A stretch of 64,000 nt of DNA from Gyromitra esculenta (taxonomy: Eukaryota; Ascomycota; Pezizomycetes; Pezizales; Discinaceae), in contig JBCAML010000018.1 of the NCBI GenBank assembly GCA_038503075.1, positions 1,364,001 to 1,428,000 of the forward strand, given 5' to 3'. Below are positions 35,388 through 46,476 of the stretch, piece after piece. The notes beneath the pieces are model-generated. The model saw only the letters and a list, made by a program, of their open reading frames with translations, did not search any database and had not been told where the DNA came from. How positions within the stretch are numbered: position 1 is the stretch's first letter; each line of letters begins with the position of its first letter. Position numbers and translations under genes: made by a program.

Positions 35388-37203
35388 TTAGCTTGTCTTT
35401 TTCCTAACACGCAGCCTTGTAATCCTTGCAGGAGCTTTTTCAACTTCTATAGCCTCTCCTCCTAACTTTCATGGATGATTGTTTTCGTTGATTGGTTAGA
35501 TGTGGGATTACAGGGTTGTTGCGTTGTGTTAATGTTCTTTGTGTTTCCTTGGGTTTCCATTACAATGAGTCAGGTCTTTGTCATCGAACGAGTCGGAATG
35601 TGGTATATAAGCGAAGGGATTTCCCCTCTTGTTGTACTTTTCCTTCTTCTTTCTTTAAGCAACGTCTTCTATCGTACACTCTTGTATTTTACAATACAAA
35701 CCTCGGTTATACCTCATAACCTTACGCTGCCGCCGCACTCAAGTCCTCTATACTTGAACACTCCGTAGAGCCTGTGGAATCTTGTAAACACTCTCGTCGC
35801 TTAGTTTTCCCTTCAAGTAGCACTGCTTATCTCGGGGGATACCTGAGAGCTTGAAGATAAACCTCGCCCCTTGAGACTAGCCCACTTTCTCCCTTTTCAG
35901 TCTCTAAAGCTTTTCCTTTTATCCGTTTCTCTTTCTCTTTTAAAGGCGCTTTCTGAACATGTGGAAGCGAAGAGGTAATAGGTGGCAGTATTGGTGAACC
36001 TGAAGGAGAAGAATACTCGAGAACAGGAAGTACTGGCAACTCAGGTGATTCTATTCTGTGCCATTTGGTAGCTGGAGGGGACTGAGATGAATCATTATCT
36101 TCAAAAATTTTCCGGCCGGAAGCTGTTCTTTTCATGGGCTGTGGTTTCTTTTTTATAATGTTAATATTAATTTATATTAATTTAGGAGTACTTTTTACCT
36201 CGCGCCCTACAGATAGCATTCTGTATCTAGTATGTTCCTCCTTTACCTCCGTATCTGAATCACTGGCATAGTCCAACCCAGTTTCTCGCTTGAATTTCCT
36301 CATAAACGCTTGAGAAACTTCACTTTGCTGTTGCTGGTTCTGTTCTCTATCTTTGGCCGTCCAATATTTTACTATTAGATATATTTTTGTGGCAGCTCCT
36401 CCTGGAAAATCCAACAAAAATTCACCAACGGTAATTGGTTTTTTTCTAACTTCCAATCGATGAGGCCCCTCTTTCGGACTGAAAAAAGTTGCAGGAATTA
36501 TTTGTTGAATATCCAAATAGTCAACATTAACTGCTTCTTCATCTATCCAATTTGGCGATGACTCAAGTAGTGATTGAGCAAAATCAGATACATCAGATAT
36601 TATTTCTTCAAAATCATCAAATACTTTTGAAGAAACACCTGTAAAAATTAATTTTATTACTTCATGTGGGTCAATGTAAATTGGGGGAGAAAATCTTTTA
36701 CCTAAGTTTTTAAATGCTGACCATTTATCAGACATAGATCCAATATAAACCACAATTTTCCGAGAATCTCTTGCCTTGATAGACTGTTTTACAGTTTTAA
36801 CAGGAGCAGATATAGCTGTAGAAATACCATACGTTGAACTGTTTTTTGATTTTTTTTCTGCAAAGCTTTTTGTTATAGATCCTTTTCTGTAAAGTTCAAC
36901 GATTTGACGATGGGTAAACTGACCTGCTTTAACAACAGCTGATTTAGTAGGAGACATTATAGGACTGAAAATTATAATTGTCTCCAGAACATTACTTTGT
37001 CTTTTCTGTTTTTTAGGTTGTTGATTGGTATTGCGTTTGGAGGTTCTACTAATACTGGTACTTGCAGAGGCAGGCTCAGGTTTACGAAGATATACTGGAA
37101 CCCTTTCTCCACAACAGCGGAAAACCTTATCGGTGGTAGGATAGTGGATGGTATTTTCACGTTGCCCACAATATTCAGTTGGAAGTGCGTGAGAGGTAGA
37201 CAT
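35388..37203 (-). pseudogene. G1: unrecognised gene, last exon cut by a solo LTR
   Basis: Exon 1 runs from ATG 37203 to 36199 (335 codons). A 60-nt intron (36198-36139, GTAAAA..CACAG) leads in phase 0 to exon 2 at 36138. Exon 2 is interrupted by the solo LTR at 35467-35876. Removing the LTR and one copy of its target repeat leaves 336 nt, an exact 112 codons, ending at TAA 35388-35390 with a basic tail (..RVRKKTS). The undamaged product would be 446 aa. Its N-terminus has cysteines (YCGQREN, RCCGERV) that might bind zinc. A basic linker (RNTNQQPKKQKRQ) follows, then a probably folded middle (about 100-300, with KIVVYIGSMSDKWSAFKNLG and EFLLDFPGGAATKIYLIVKYW) and acidic and Ser/Pro-rich ends. 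I recognise no family. It is divergent from Int, 561 bp away, in equally AT-rich DNA. Confidence 0.7.
35467..35876 (+). mobile_element. Solo LTR (D type) in G1
   Basis: 410 bp, beginning TTTCATGGATG and ending CCTTGAGA, with the CTTTAAGCAACG motif of this LTR group. Flanks are CTAAC (35462-35466) and CTAGC (35877-35881), a target repeat with one mismatch. It adds a foreign C-terminus and early stop to G1. Confidence 0.88.
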
Positions 37204-37764
37204 TTTAAGTGGAAGTGAGAAATATGTAAAAAAAAAGAGAGAAAATAGAAAGGGTACTAGTGGAATGAGTGTTTAGAAAAAGGTGTGTAGAAGTATAGGG
37301 GGTAACATAGAAAATAGTATAGTTATATATACACAGATCACAATAAATGCATTTGTATCAATCTAGGATATTTATGTGAAGACTACTAAACTAGTAAGTA
37401 CTGCCGTATTTAAGGGGTTTATTAGTCTTATATTTTTAAGTCATTTTATGCATTCTAATCACACACACTTTAGTATAAAAGTATATTATCACCGTTTTTA
37501 TTGTGGTAGGTCCGTGTTGTACTGCAGTAGTAAATGTTTTATTGATATCAACAAAATCTTGACACATAAAAGATAGCAATATCATAACGTATGGATAGCC
37601 TGATGGCTCTAGATTCCTAACTTGGGTTATATGACTCTGCCCCGTAATATATAAATAAGAATTTCTTGCATTGTTACATTTTTTTAAAATTGTCATATTC
37701 ATTTTTGGTCACCTAATATCACTCGAAATCTCATACTTAATTTTTTATTTTTTATTTATCACAA
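37204..37764. promoter_or_regulatory. AT-rich divergent intergenic region of G1 and Int
   Basis: This 561-bp spacer separates two divergent starts and is very AT-rich, with TATATATA at 37324-37332 and several TATAAA-like words on both strands. It probably holds both promoters; no single element can be assigned. Confidence 0.4.
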
Positions 37765-39956
37765 ATGTCCCGCATATCTTCAGTCCGAGAACAATTACTA
37801 CTACAAAAATACAACATATACCACCTATACATTGAAGAAAATAAAACAATCTCTGATACATTAAATATTTTACATTCACAAAATGTTAAATGTTCTCGTT
37901 CATCATTCATGAAATATATCAAGGAGTGGCAGTTTAATAAACACGAATTTACACAAGATACATCCTCTCTTCGTGTTGAACTGGCCTTTTTATTTTGGAA
38001 AAAATGTCTGAGTGATACAAAGATTTTATGAGTAAGTCTAGAAGTTATTGATATTTCAAATAATATATAATTAATTTAAATATAGATCTTACAAATCCAT
38101 GGCTACCAAATTGAGCATCGGAGACTTGTTCTCATCCGCAAATCTATGGGAATGTTTAGACGGCTTTGTTCAAAGGATTTAGGAGAAGAAGCAGATACCA
38201 AATTACAGGCCATCATTGAAAAAGAGTTGGACAAAGGAAATATTACACTTTCTGGCCGTCGTTCTGTTTGGGTACACTTAAGGAATATAGGTATCCTAGC
38301 CTCTGGGTATATTATAATTATCTAGGTAAAACTATTTATTTAAATAGCTAACTTTTGTGTAGGCATAGAATTGGGTGAGCATTACGAATTGTGGACCCAG
38401 TAGGGGTAGAAAATTGATGGAGAAGAGTCAATAGACACCATACACACTTTGTATGCCCAGGGCCTAATTGGTGTTGGTCAATCGATGGTCATTTGAAGCT
38501 TCAAATGTTTGGAATTGAAATATATGCTGCAATAGATTCCTATTCACGGTATATAACATGGTTTTATTGTGGAGTCTCAGGTAAAACTGGAATAAGCGTA
38601 TTAAGCCAGTTTTTACAGGTGGCAGAAATGCATAATACTATTCCACTACATCTAAGGGTTTCACGGATTAGGGATAGGGTTAGGATTTGGTGTGACGGTT
38701 GTTATGGATTTTGGATCTTTTATTATAATCTTATTGTTGATTGTGTTATGGGAAAGCGGGGTATTTAAGCGAAGGATTTGGGTCGCTTCTGTTTCTCTTC
38801 TTCTTCTTCTTTCCTTAAGCAACGTTCTCGTTACCTTCTGCTGTAGCTATCAAATACCATCTCGGTTCTACCTCAGAACTCTCGCTGTCGCTGTCTACCT
38901 TGCTGCACCTATCTCGCCTTGAGATAGACCTTCGTAGAACTTGTAGAAACGCTGCACTCTTTGAACACGTTGATACCTCATTAAGTAGCACTGCTCACCT
39001 TCAGGGATACTGAAGGGCTTAACGAGGGACCCAACCGTGAGAAAGGGCTGATAGAGGGTCTGAAACAATGCTGGTGGCGGAATCATTTTGGAAGCTTCAT
39101 CGAGTGGATAAAGAGAATGTAACATTCCCTGAAGTGTTTTGGTATGGAACCTCTACACGAAATGTTAGAATAGAAAGCTGGTGGGGGCAATTAACCAAGG
39201 CAGCTACATCAGATTGGAAAGTAAGTACATTTAATTATTTTTTAAATTTTAATACTAATATCTATTTCCAGAAACATTTTCGGTTACTGCAGCAAAACGG
39301 ATTATTTGATGAAGATAATATGGAAGATACTATATGCCTTTTATATATTTATCTCCCCCTATTACGAGCTCAGTTACATCAATTTGTTGAAAGGTGGAAT
39401 GACCATAAAATCAGGAAACAATCCAACAGACCAAACCTTCCAACGGGTGAGCCATATTACAACTATTATTTTCCTCCAACTGGCATAACAGATTACAGCT
39501 CCCAACCTTCCAACACAAAGATAGCTGAAATTAGGGATCAAAAACTTAAAAATTTGGAGACTGGTCGATTATATGGTGCGTAAAAGGTTTTATACTAGTA
39601 CTATTGTTGGATATTTACTGATTAATTTAGACCATGATGCCTATCTACCGGATGGTACAATGGCGTACTGTGGGGCTTTGTTAAAAAAAGCAGGGCCTCC
39701 ACTTAATATTAGCTATGAGGACAATTTATCAACTGGAGAAAAAGCTCATTACAACATGTATTGTTTTCTACGTCATCATATTAGAAGGCATGTGGCTAAA
39801 GGAAACAAAGCTCCTACATTATCGCTATTACCAAAGTCAAAAGAAAATCAAAATCATAGAGCCAAACATGTAGGTATTGAGGCAGAATTTTTCGGAGAAG
39901 ATGAAAGTGATATATCAGATAGCGATAATAGTTATACTACAGATGAGGATATTTAA
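37765..39956 (+). pseudogene. Int: integrase-core (DDE) protein, inactivated
   Basis: This is a eukaryotic integrase-like transposase with an N-terminal helical region. A GYQIEHRRLVLIRKSMGM helix-turn segment (38098 on) precedes the core, which opens with CPGPNWCWSIDGH (first Asp) and GIEIYAAIDSYSRYI. The second catalytic Asp (in RADRG) is rebuilt only when the LTR is removed. The Glu lies in NVRIESWWG 40 residues later. RWNDHKIRKQ and a DHDAYLPDGTMAYC C-terminal domain follow. Likely introns: 38032-38085, one starting 38291, and 39228-39281. Damage: TGA at 38029-38031 beside a splice donor, TGA at 38415-38417 (both could be former TGG), a solo LTR (38659-39042) in the core and a frame change near 39575. 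The family resembles integrase-core proteins of fungi and animals; a link to IS3-like eukaryotic transposons is possible. Confidence 0.8.
38659..39042 (+). mobile_element. Solo LTR (A type) in the Int catalytic core
   Basis: 384 bp, TTTCACGGATTAG to CAACCGTGAGA, flanked by AAGGG on both sides (38654-38658 and 39043-39047). The ends match the LTRs of A and B. Confidence 0.93.
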
Positions 39957-40324
39957 TCTTCCTCAGTTATTTTTCTTTTCCAAGGCCTCCCTCTTTTACC
40001 TGATGGAATAGGTACTACATGATTTGATGAAATAGTTATTTCTTTTCTCAACCGCATTTGTAGGATAGTATCCATAAAACTAGCAATTCCAATCTCAGCT
40101 TTGTTTCCGTCTTTGCTTAAATCCCTCTGTTTTTTTTCTGCCTCCTCTTTTGAAAGAATTCTCCCATTTTTTGCTCCGGCCTGAGGAAAAATGCAGGTAT
40201 AAGTGTACTTAGCTTTGCCTTTTTTCTCAATATTTTCTTCATCTTCATCAGGATCCATCTTTCCTCCCTTTTTACTCCTTAATTCAATCGTGTAAACAGG
40301 TACAATTTTTTTCACAAGTCTTCC
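39953..40324 (-). pseudogene. G2 segment 4: C-terminus with AT-hook
   Basis: This is the last part of G2, joined to segment 3 (54989-55374) once element E is removed at its target repeat CTTCC (40320-40324 and 54989-54993). It encodes about 122 residues, highly charged: a VKKIVPVYTIELRSKKGG strand region, an acidic stretch (DPDEDEENIEKKGK), a Lys/Glu-rich helix, and near the end SGKRGRPWKRK, an AT-hook core (RGRP) with basic flanks for minor-groove DNA binding. It ends at TAA read from 39955 to 39953, overlapping the Int stop (39954-39956). No frame damage is seen in this part. Confidence 0.75.
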
Positions 40325-41228
40325 TGTTATACCTATTGGTAGCTTAGTTGGTTATGACTTGAGTTCGCTTACGATGCACACATATAGACTAGCGTTCAAT
40401 CCCCGACCATGTCGGTTATTATTAATCTTTGTTGATTATTAATAAGATTCGGATTGGATGTTTGGTTTCCTTGTGTCATCAATGGCCGACTCTTTCGATC
40501 GACACTTCCCCGATTCGCTTATACGTTGCGTCGCCGGTTAATTCCGACAATCACGCCATACGATAATGAGAGTGAGGAATGGCGAAAGCGTTCGCGCCTA
40601 TGGGATTTCTTCACGTTAGTCACGTTATTACATACCTTTCAGATTCGACGCCGACTACTATAAGTAGTCCAGTTTCTACCGTTGGTATGCCTTCTTCCCG
40701 ATCATTAATGACGAAGTTAACGAGCCTTTATCAATATTATATCAGATTTAATGCAGATAATACGACTTTCATTCATACTCTCAAGGTCCTGCGTTCGCTT
40801 CATCTTCAAGTAATACTTTCTTCATGCAGTTAATCCTTTATTTCTTCAAGAGACTTTGTTGTTGCTTCACGCGACACGAACCTCAAAGCCACGACGCGTC
40901 CACAATGCACCTCGTCCTTCCAGATTGGTTAGACGAAGAAAGTATATTCGAACGAACACGATACCCAACAAGCAAAGAAAGCGATATTCTAACTACACAT
41001 GCGCCGCGACCCTTCAAATAAGTTATGATTAAAACCTTACTATTGGAAGTTCTTCACTTTAACTTGCTTCGATCCCTACTTAACCCTACGGTTATCTTTT
41101 AGGTTCATAAGAAGCAGTTAGGACTTGCGCCTGTGTATTGTGTTGCGGATAGCAATCAAGTTATAGCGTCTAGATTGTCATCTAAAGTTCTTGAGATTTC
41201 CTGCGGTAAGTTAAGTACCGGTCTTACA
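40325..41228 (+). repeat. Element E 5' LTR with tRNA-like head
   Basis: About 904 bp. Close to its start it holds TAGCTTAGTTGG (40340-40351), a perfect match to the tRNA A-box consensus, and 40 bases later GCGTTCAATCCCC (40392-40404), close to a B box. The 3' half resembles LTR F. Confidence 0.88.
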
Positions 41229-41270
41229 GTATATTGATAGGCATATCAATACTTTGGTTATTCAACTATA

Positions 41271-44200
41271 ATGGCGGATGTATTTGTGATGGATACAGAC
41301 ATGTCTGACGGTTCTGAGAATCCCATCTCGAGACAGTCTTCGAGGAACTCCTTGGCCCGTCGAAGAACTATGTTATACCTGTACCTTTTGAAGGAGTTCC
41401 TGGCCCTGGAGTTACCCTATCTTTGGAGTTACCCTACTTTAGCACCTTCCGGATCGGGACTGGAGCCTGTTACCCTGCCTCCAATCCTTCCAAAGAGATA
41501 GTATTTGGAGAAGGGGGACAGCACCAGAAAAGACCTGTCCCGAGGGCATAAGTTACCACTAGGCCGTCAAGCAACACCGTCCGGCGGAATGGGACCCGGA
41601 GGGTATGTAGGGGAAGTGTCTGGCTTCGCTGTGGTTCAAACGGATTGCGAATCGACCAAACTGGCGAGTTACAGACTGACAAAGATATGAACGCAATGCT
41701 ACGCGACGATTCGGATAGGCGAAATGATCGTCTCGAAGAGACGAACGCAATGAAGACGAATACGTAACTCCCGTGTTACCGACATGCATACTGCTCGAGA
41801 ATCGTGGGGGGGACAAGATTTTTGTATCGCATGAGATACAAATGGTTTCATGTTGTCATAAGAGTTAGCGCCTCTACACCACACTATACCCAAACATAGT
41901 AGAGAGGGCATTATAAATACTCTCGCAGTGATGTAAAACTCTGAGTCGGATCATTAGCGACGAAGAACGAGCCTTATCAATATTATATTGTTTCTAAGAA
42001 AATTACTTCCAATTTACTCTATTACTTGCGAATTACTTTTATCTCGCTTAAGAAGCGCTTTGGCCTTCAGCGTTAGTTATTAAAACCTTACTATTGGAAG
42101 TTCTTCACGGAACTTTGCTCGATCCCTACTTTGAACTCTACGTAAGTATAGATAAGAGATTGTTATAATGTTTGTTATCTAAAGTTTTGAGATTTCTAAA
42201 AAGACGGTCTTACAAACTACCCATCTCACACCCGCTCCTAAGCCCTTCATTCCAAAACACTTCACGCCTCATCCGCAATTCCTACGGAGCAGTGCTCAAA
42301 TTGAGGATGTTCATGCACAGCGTGATAATCTCATGCTTACGCTAAACGGTTCCTTTAGACACGTTGTACTAGGGCAAGAAGAGGCTCAGGCAGGAAACAC
42401 CGTTGCCCTAAACCAACTTAACTCACAGGCTCAAACTCAATATCTAAGCCTAACCCATATCCAGCAGCGCATGGCAGACCAACAAGAGTTCTCGGCCGAA
42501 GAACTCGCCCGTATCGAGGTACTGGTTCACGGTCTTGGTAATAACATTGGCCTGGCCCTGCAACAGCAAGGACATGAGGCACACCAGCGCATTGGAAGGG
42601 TGGAAACGGTAGTCGAAGCTATAGTGAAACAAGAGAGAAATGCAAAGACAACGAAGTCGCCTTAACGATCGTGTTACTCGCCGATCACTCAACATATTCG
42701 AGCTCAGTCAGAACTACCAGCCCGATCAGAAGCAGGCCTCAGTGACTCTATTCATGCACCCCAACTACCTCCCACTAGAAGCGAGAAAGGAAAGGAGCCA
42801 GCCCAAAGTGAACGAGGTGAACCCTCTGGAGCACACGGGGGTAATGGTGGGCAGCCCCCACATGGACCTAATTACCGTGTTGGTGCTGGCGCCCCTGGAT
42901 CAGGTGACGGATCGTCATCGGATGATTCAGAGGAAGAAAGGGCCAGGAAGAACATCGAAGATACCAATCGATGGCTGGCCAGCAGAAAAAGAGAAAGAGA
43001 GAACCGACGGCGGAGGACACCAAGTAATGCACCTCCACCGCCACCCCCCCCAAAAAACCCTGGTGAGATGGTAATCACCATTGATCACAGGTACCCCCAA
43101 GCATCACCGTCATCTCGACACCACAAGATCCCGATCGGTGAACCAGAAAAATTCACTGCCGCCACAAACCAGGATCTCAGAGCATGGATCCGAAGCTGCG
43201 AAGTATATTTTGAGATGAATGAGTGGCTTTGGACCAGCGACCGACACAAAATCCACTATGCCGCCAGCCGTTGTGAAGGAAACAAGGCTCGACCATACGT
43301 TGTTATGTATACCAACAAGATGGACGGAGCCGAAGGACAAATCCAGGAACCGGAGTACGCCTATCGCAACCTTCTCACTAAAGATGAAGCGAAGTATTCT
43401 GCTCTCCTGACGAAAAACGCGATGCCAGATATGCCATGGATCGTGTAACTTACACAGCCGTTGAGGAATATATCCTCAAAATGAGCAACCTAAACATAAA
43501 GGTTGGGATGGCTGGGACACTGTGGAGGATGAAGGTCGAAGAAAGATCCCTCTCAAGATACGAGAGTTGATGGTAGGTTGTGGTCCGTTTGACGATGATG
43601 TACAATGGCTGGAGGCCTTACGATCAAGAGGAAGGATGTGGGAGGAGTATTTGTATCACCAGAAACTGGAGAATAGAGGTCTCCCAGCCACGGATGGTCG
43701 TAAAAAGGAGGAGAAAAAGCAGGAAGAACGTCGGGAAAAGGGGTTCAAAAGCAGAGTCAAGCATGACTCAAAAAGTAATGTCAAGGAGGATACCCCTAAA
43801 AGGATGCCCCTCCCCCACTAACAGCACCGGAGATGCCTCGGGTTGGAAGGCTGCTCATGAAGGGGTAAGTCAGACCTAGTTGACCGACGCAGACGGGCAA
43901 AACACTGCACTAGGTGTGGTCGCCCGACTGTCACTGGAAGACGTGCGACATGAAGGAACCTCGAACGGTATCATCAGCGCAAGCCGGCGCCAGTCGTAAA
44001 CGAAAATGGGTCAAACCGAAAGAATGAACAGCAGTGCTGGGAATGCATTAGAAAAGCGCGCCAAGACGAGGGCCGCGACAGCGCCACCTGCAAAAGGGGC
44101 CGTGAGCGGAGTTACCGCTCCAAAGGGGCGGATCTCCAGGACCCCTGTTAATCTTTATGCAAATACAAATTCTGACGAAGAAATGTCAGAGAATTTTCAC

Positions 44201-44300
44201 TAGGTCGACTACCGACGGGCCAGGAGGTAGCAGACGTTAACCAAACATTCGAAACCCTGGCAATCGAAGAAAGAATTGTCTCAATCCTTGAGACCGAAAA
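41271..44300 (+). pseudogene. gag: Element E Gag, frameshifted and split by a solo LTR
   Basis: ATG 41271 opens MADVFVMDTDMSDGSENPIS. After removal of LTR F with one AACTA copy, the frame continues through a Pro-rich stretch into HAQRDNLMLTLNGSF and a Gln-rich helical region up to about 42662. Frame changes follow. The capsid region, AWIRSCEVYFEMNEWLW..RHKIHYAASRCEG (near 43178-43290), lies in another frame that stops at 43446. A CTRCGRP..CHWKTC zinc-knuckle remnant is near 43900. The gene needs several indels repaired and is not functional. Confidence 0.75.
41371..42214 (+). mobile_element. Solo LTR F (plus) inside element E gag
   Basis: 844 bp, TGTTATACCTGTACC to GGTCTTACA, flanked by AACTA on both sides (41366-41370 and 42215-42219). 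Its 3' half (from about 41950) is clearly related to the E LTR; its 5' half is different. A minus-strand copy is at 56063-63236. Confidence 0.9.
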
Positions 44301-44699
44301 ATACAAAAACAAACGAAAAAGAAAGGAGGATGACTCCTCGGAATCGTCCAACAAAAAACAACATACAGAACCCACCGTATACGAGCGGCCCCGAGGACAA
44401 GCGCTACTGGTAATCAATGGAAGGAAGGTGGTAGTCAATGTATTGCTAGATTCTGGAGCTAATGTTTTTCTCTTGTCCCCTTTGTTTGTTAGGAAATGGT
44501 CGGTCCCAAAGGTGCAAAGAGACGTCCCGTTAACCATTAGAAACTTCACAGGTGAAGAAGTGGTTGGAGCGGGACAAGCCTTTACTAACCCTATTACTAT
44601 GATCATAGGCAATAATCATACATCTAATGTATCTTGCGAGATTGGGCCAGTCGAGGCTGGGTTAGACTTGATAGTGCCAGGGAGTTGGTGGTTGACGAG

Positions 44700-45108
44700 T
44701 TTCACGGATTAGGAATAGGGTTAGGATTTGGTACGGCGGTTGTTATGGATCTCTTATTATCATCTTATTGTAGTTCGGTTGTATTTCGGTTGTTGTCGGG
44801 TGTTGATTGTGTTACGGGAAAGCGGGGTATTTAAGCGAGGGATTTCGGTCGTTCTTGTCTCTTCTCTTCTTCTTTCCTTAAGCAACGTTCTCGTTTACCT
44901 TCTCTTGTAATTTCGGAATACTACCTCGGTTCTACCTCAGAACCCTCGCTGTCGCTGTTCACCTCGCTGCACTTATCTCGCCTTGAGATAGACCCCTCGT
45001 AGAACTTGTAGAAACACTGCACTCCTCGAACGTGTTAGTACCTCGCCTAAGTAGCACTGCTCACCTTCAGGGATACTGAAGGGCTTAACGAGGGACTGAA
45101 CTGTGAGA
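44700..45108 (+). repeat. Element B 5' LTR
   Basis: TTTCACGG to CTGTGAGA, 409 bp. AAGCAACGT (44880-44888) is matched by ACGTTGCTT at 45111-45119, just after the LTR, as in A and D. Confidence 0.93.
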
Positions 45109-45183
45109 TTACGTTGCTTCCTACATCTACACCTTCTACCACCTGATCCACACAAAAGCATATCTACCCCCATCGACTCCACC

Positions 45184-46476
45184 ATGGAAGGAGCCGCCGT
45201 TGCCACAAAACGCTTCTCCACCAGGGAAGCTTTCGCCCAAGCCTACAGAGACGATCCCGCGGAACTCTATAATGAGCTCAGGGACCTCAATCAAGCCCTG
45301 GAGGACCAAATCGATGTCCTCCAAGAAAGCGAGCGAGAAACTGAGGTCAAACTCAACACAGCTCGCATTCAAACCGATAACGCCCTCCGCCATGCCACAG
45401 AACAAGACCAACGAGTTACTGAGGCTGCAAGTCTAATCGCCCGGCTGCGACAGGAACGAAACGAAGCTCGAGCTGCTACCCAAGCCCCTCCCGCTCCACC
45501 TAATCTTACGGCCACCCCACCTCCACCAACAAATTCTCACCGATCAGAACGGATGCCAGATCCTGAAAAATTCGATGGATCTCGAACTAAACTCCCCGGT
45601 TTTATCCTACAACTCCGCTCCAAACTCACTGTCAACCGGGACCGCTTCGCCAACGAAACCACGATGATCCTCTATACTATCAACCGTCTAGAAGGAGCAG
45701 CGTTGGAACAAGTTCGACACACCGTTCTCCCCTCAGGCCTCACCACCCGGACTAGTGCGGAGCAACTCATCACCGCCCTGGAAACTGCCTTTGGCGATCC
45801 AGACCCAACCGGCACCGCTCGACGGGAACTCCACCAACTTCGTCAAGGGAAACGTGATTTTTCGGCTTATCTAGCCGACTTTCAAAGAATCATGGGTCAG
45901 TTAAATTTTGACGAGAATTCTAAGATGGATGCCCTGGAACATGGCATGTCGGAAGAACTCAAGGAGGCAATGGTGTTTGCACCCATCGCCCCCGCCAACC
46001 TCCCGGAGATGATTCTCACCCTTACCCGATTGGACAACCGAATCCGAGCTCGCAAGGCAGAGAAACGGGGAAACGCCAGAGATAATATGGGCCAATTCAG
46101 TGCCCCCGCCGCCTTCACCCCTGCTTCCTCCTTTACCCCAGGAGGACTAGCCCCTATGGACCTATCGTTCGGACGTACCAGCAATCTTTCTCGCCCTCCT
46201 CAAGACCAACGATATACAATGGTCAACGGACGAAGAAAGCTTTCGGAGGAAGAGAAACAATGGCGCCGCGCCACGGGAAAGTGTATGTTCTGTGCTGCCC
46301 CGGACCACTCCTATGCCAATTGCCCCTCTGCTCCCAAAAAACCTACGATGAGAGGAGCCCTCACCGCCCCACCTGCTAACCGCACGCCCCCGGCCTCTTC
46401 CCTACCGCCGCCACCTCTCCCGCCTCAATTTTTTGCCTTAGAGTCTGCAAGCGCCTCAAGCGAGGCTTTAAACTAG
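45184..46476 (+). CDS. gag: Element B Gag
   Basis: The start is taken at ATG 45184 (ACC-ATG, aligned with the GAAVAT.. segment of A); upstream codons belong to the leader. The 430-aa product has the coiled-coil N-terminus, capsid domain (MPDPEKFDGSRTKLPGFILQ) and zinc knuckle CMFCAAPDHSYANC. It ends at TAG 46474-46476 right after the TTTAAAC heptamer. No damage is seen, so B could still supply Gag in trans. Confidence 0.92.
   Translation: MEGAAVATKRFSTREAFAQAYRDDPAELYNELRDLNQALEDQIDVLQESERETEVKLNTARIQTDNALRHATEQDQRVTEAASLIARLRQERNEARAATQAPPAPPNLTATPPPPTNSHRSERMPDPEKFDGSRTKLPGFILQLRSKLTVNRDRFANETTMILYTINRLEGAALEQVRHTVLPSGLTTRTSAEQLITALETAFGDPDPTGTARRELHQLRQGKRDFSAYLADFQRIMGQLNFDENSKMDALEHGMSEELKEAMVFAPIAPANLPEMILTLTRLDNRIRARKAEKRGNARDNMGQFSAPAAFTPASSFTPGGLAPMDLSFGRTSNLSRPPQDQRYTMVNGRRKLSEEEKQWRRATGKCMFCAAPDHSYANCPSAPKKPTMRGALTAPPANRTPPASSLPPPPLPPQFFALESASASSEALN

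Noticed and set aside
36172..40315. A Starship-type giant element
   Set aside because: No tyrosine-recombinase (DUF3435) gene is seen; the recombinase here is a DDE integrase.
40340..40404. A functional tRNA gene
   Set aside because: The A and B boxes are there, but no acceptor stem or anticodon arm closes around them; it is part of a repeated LTR.
41271..41501. A short independent 76-aa protein
   Set aside because: It is the first 33 codons of element E gag followed by read-through into solo LTR F.
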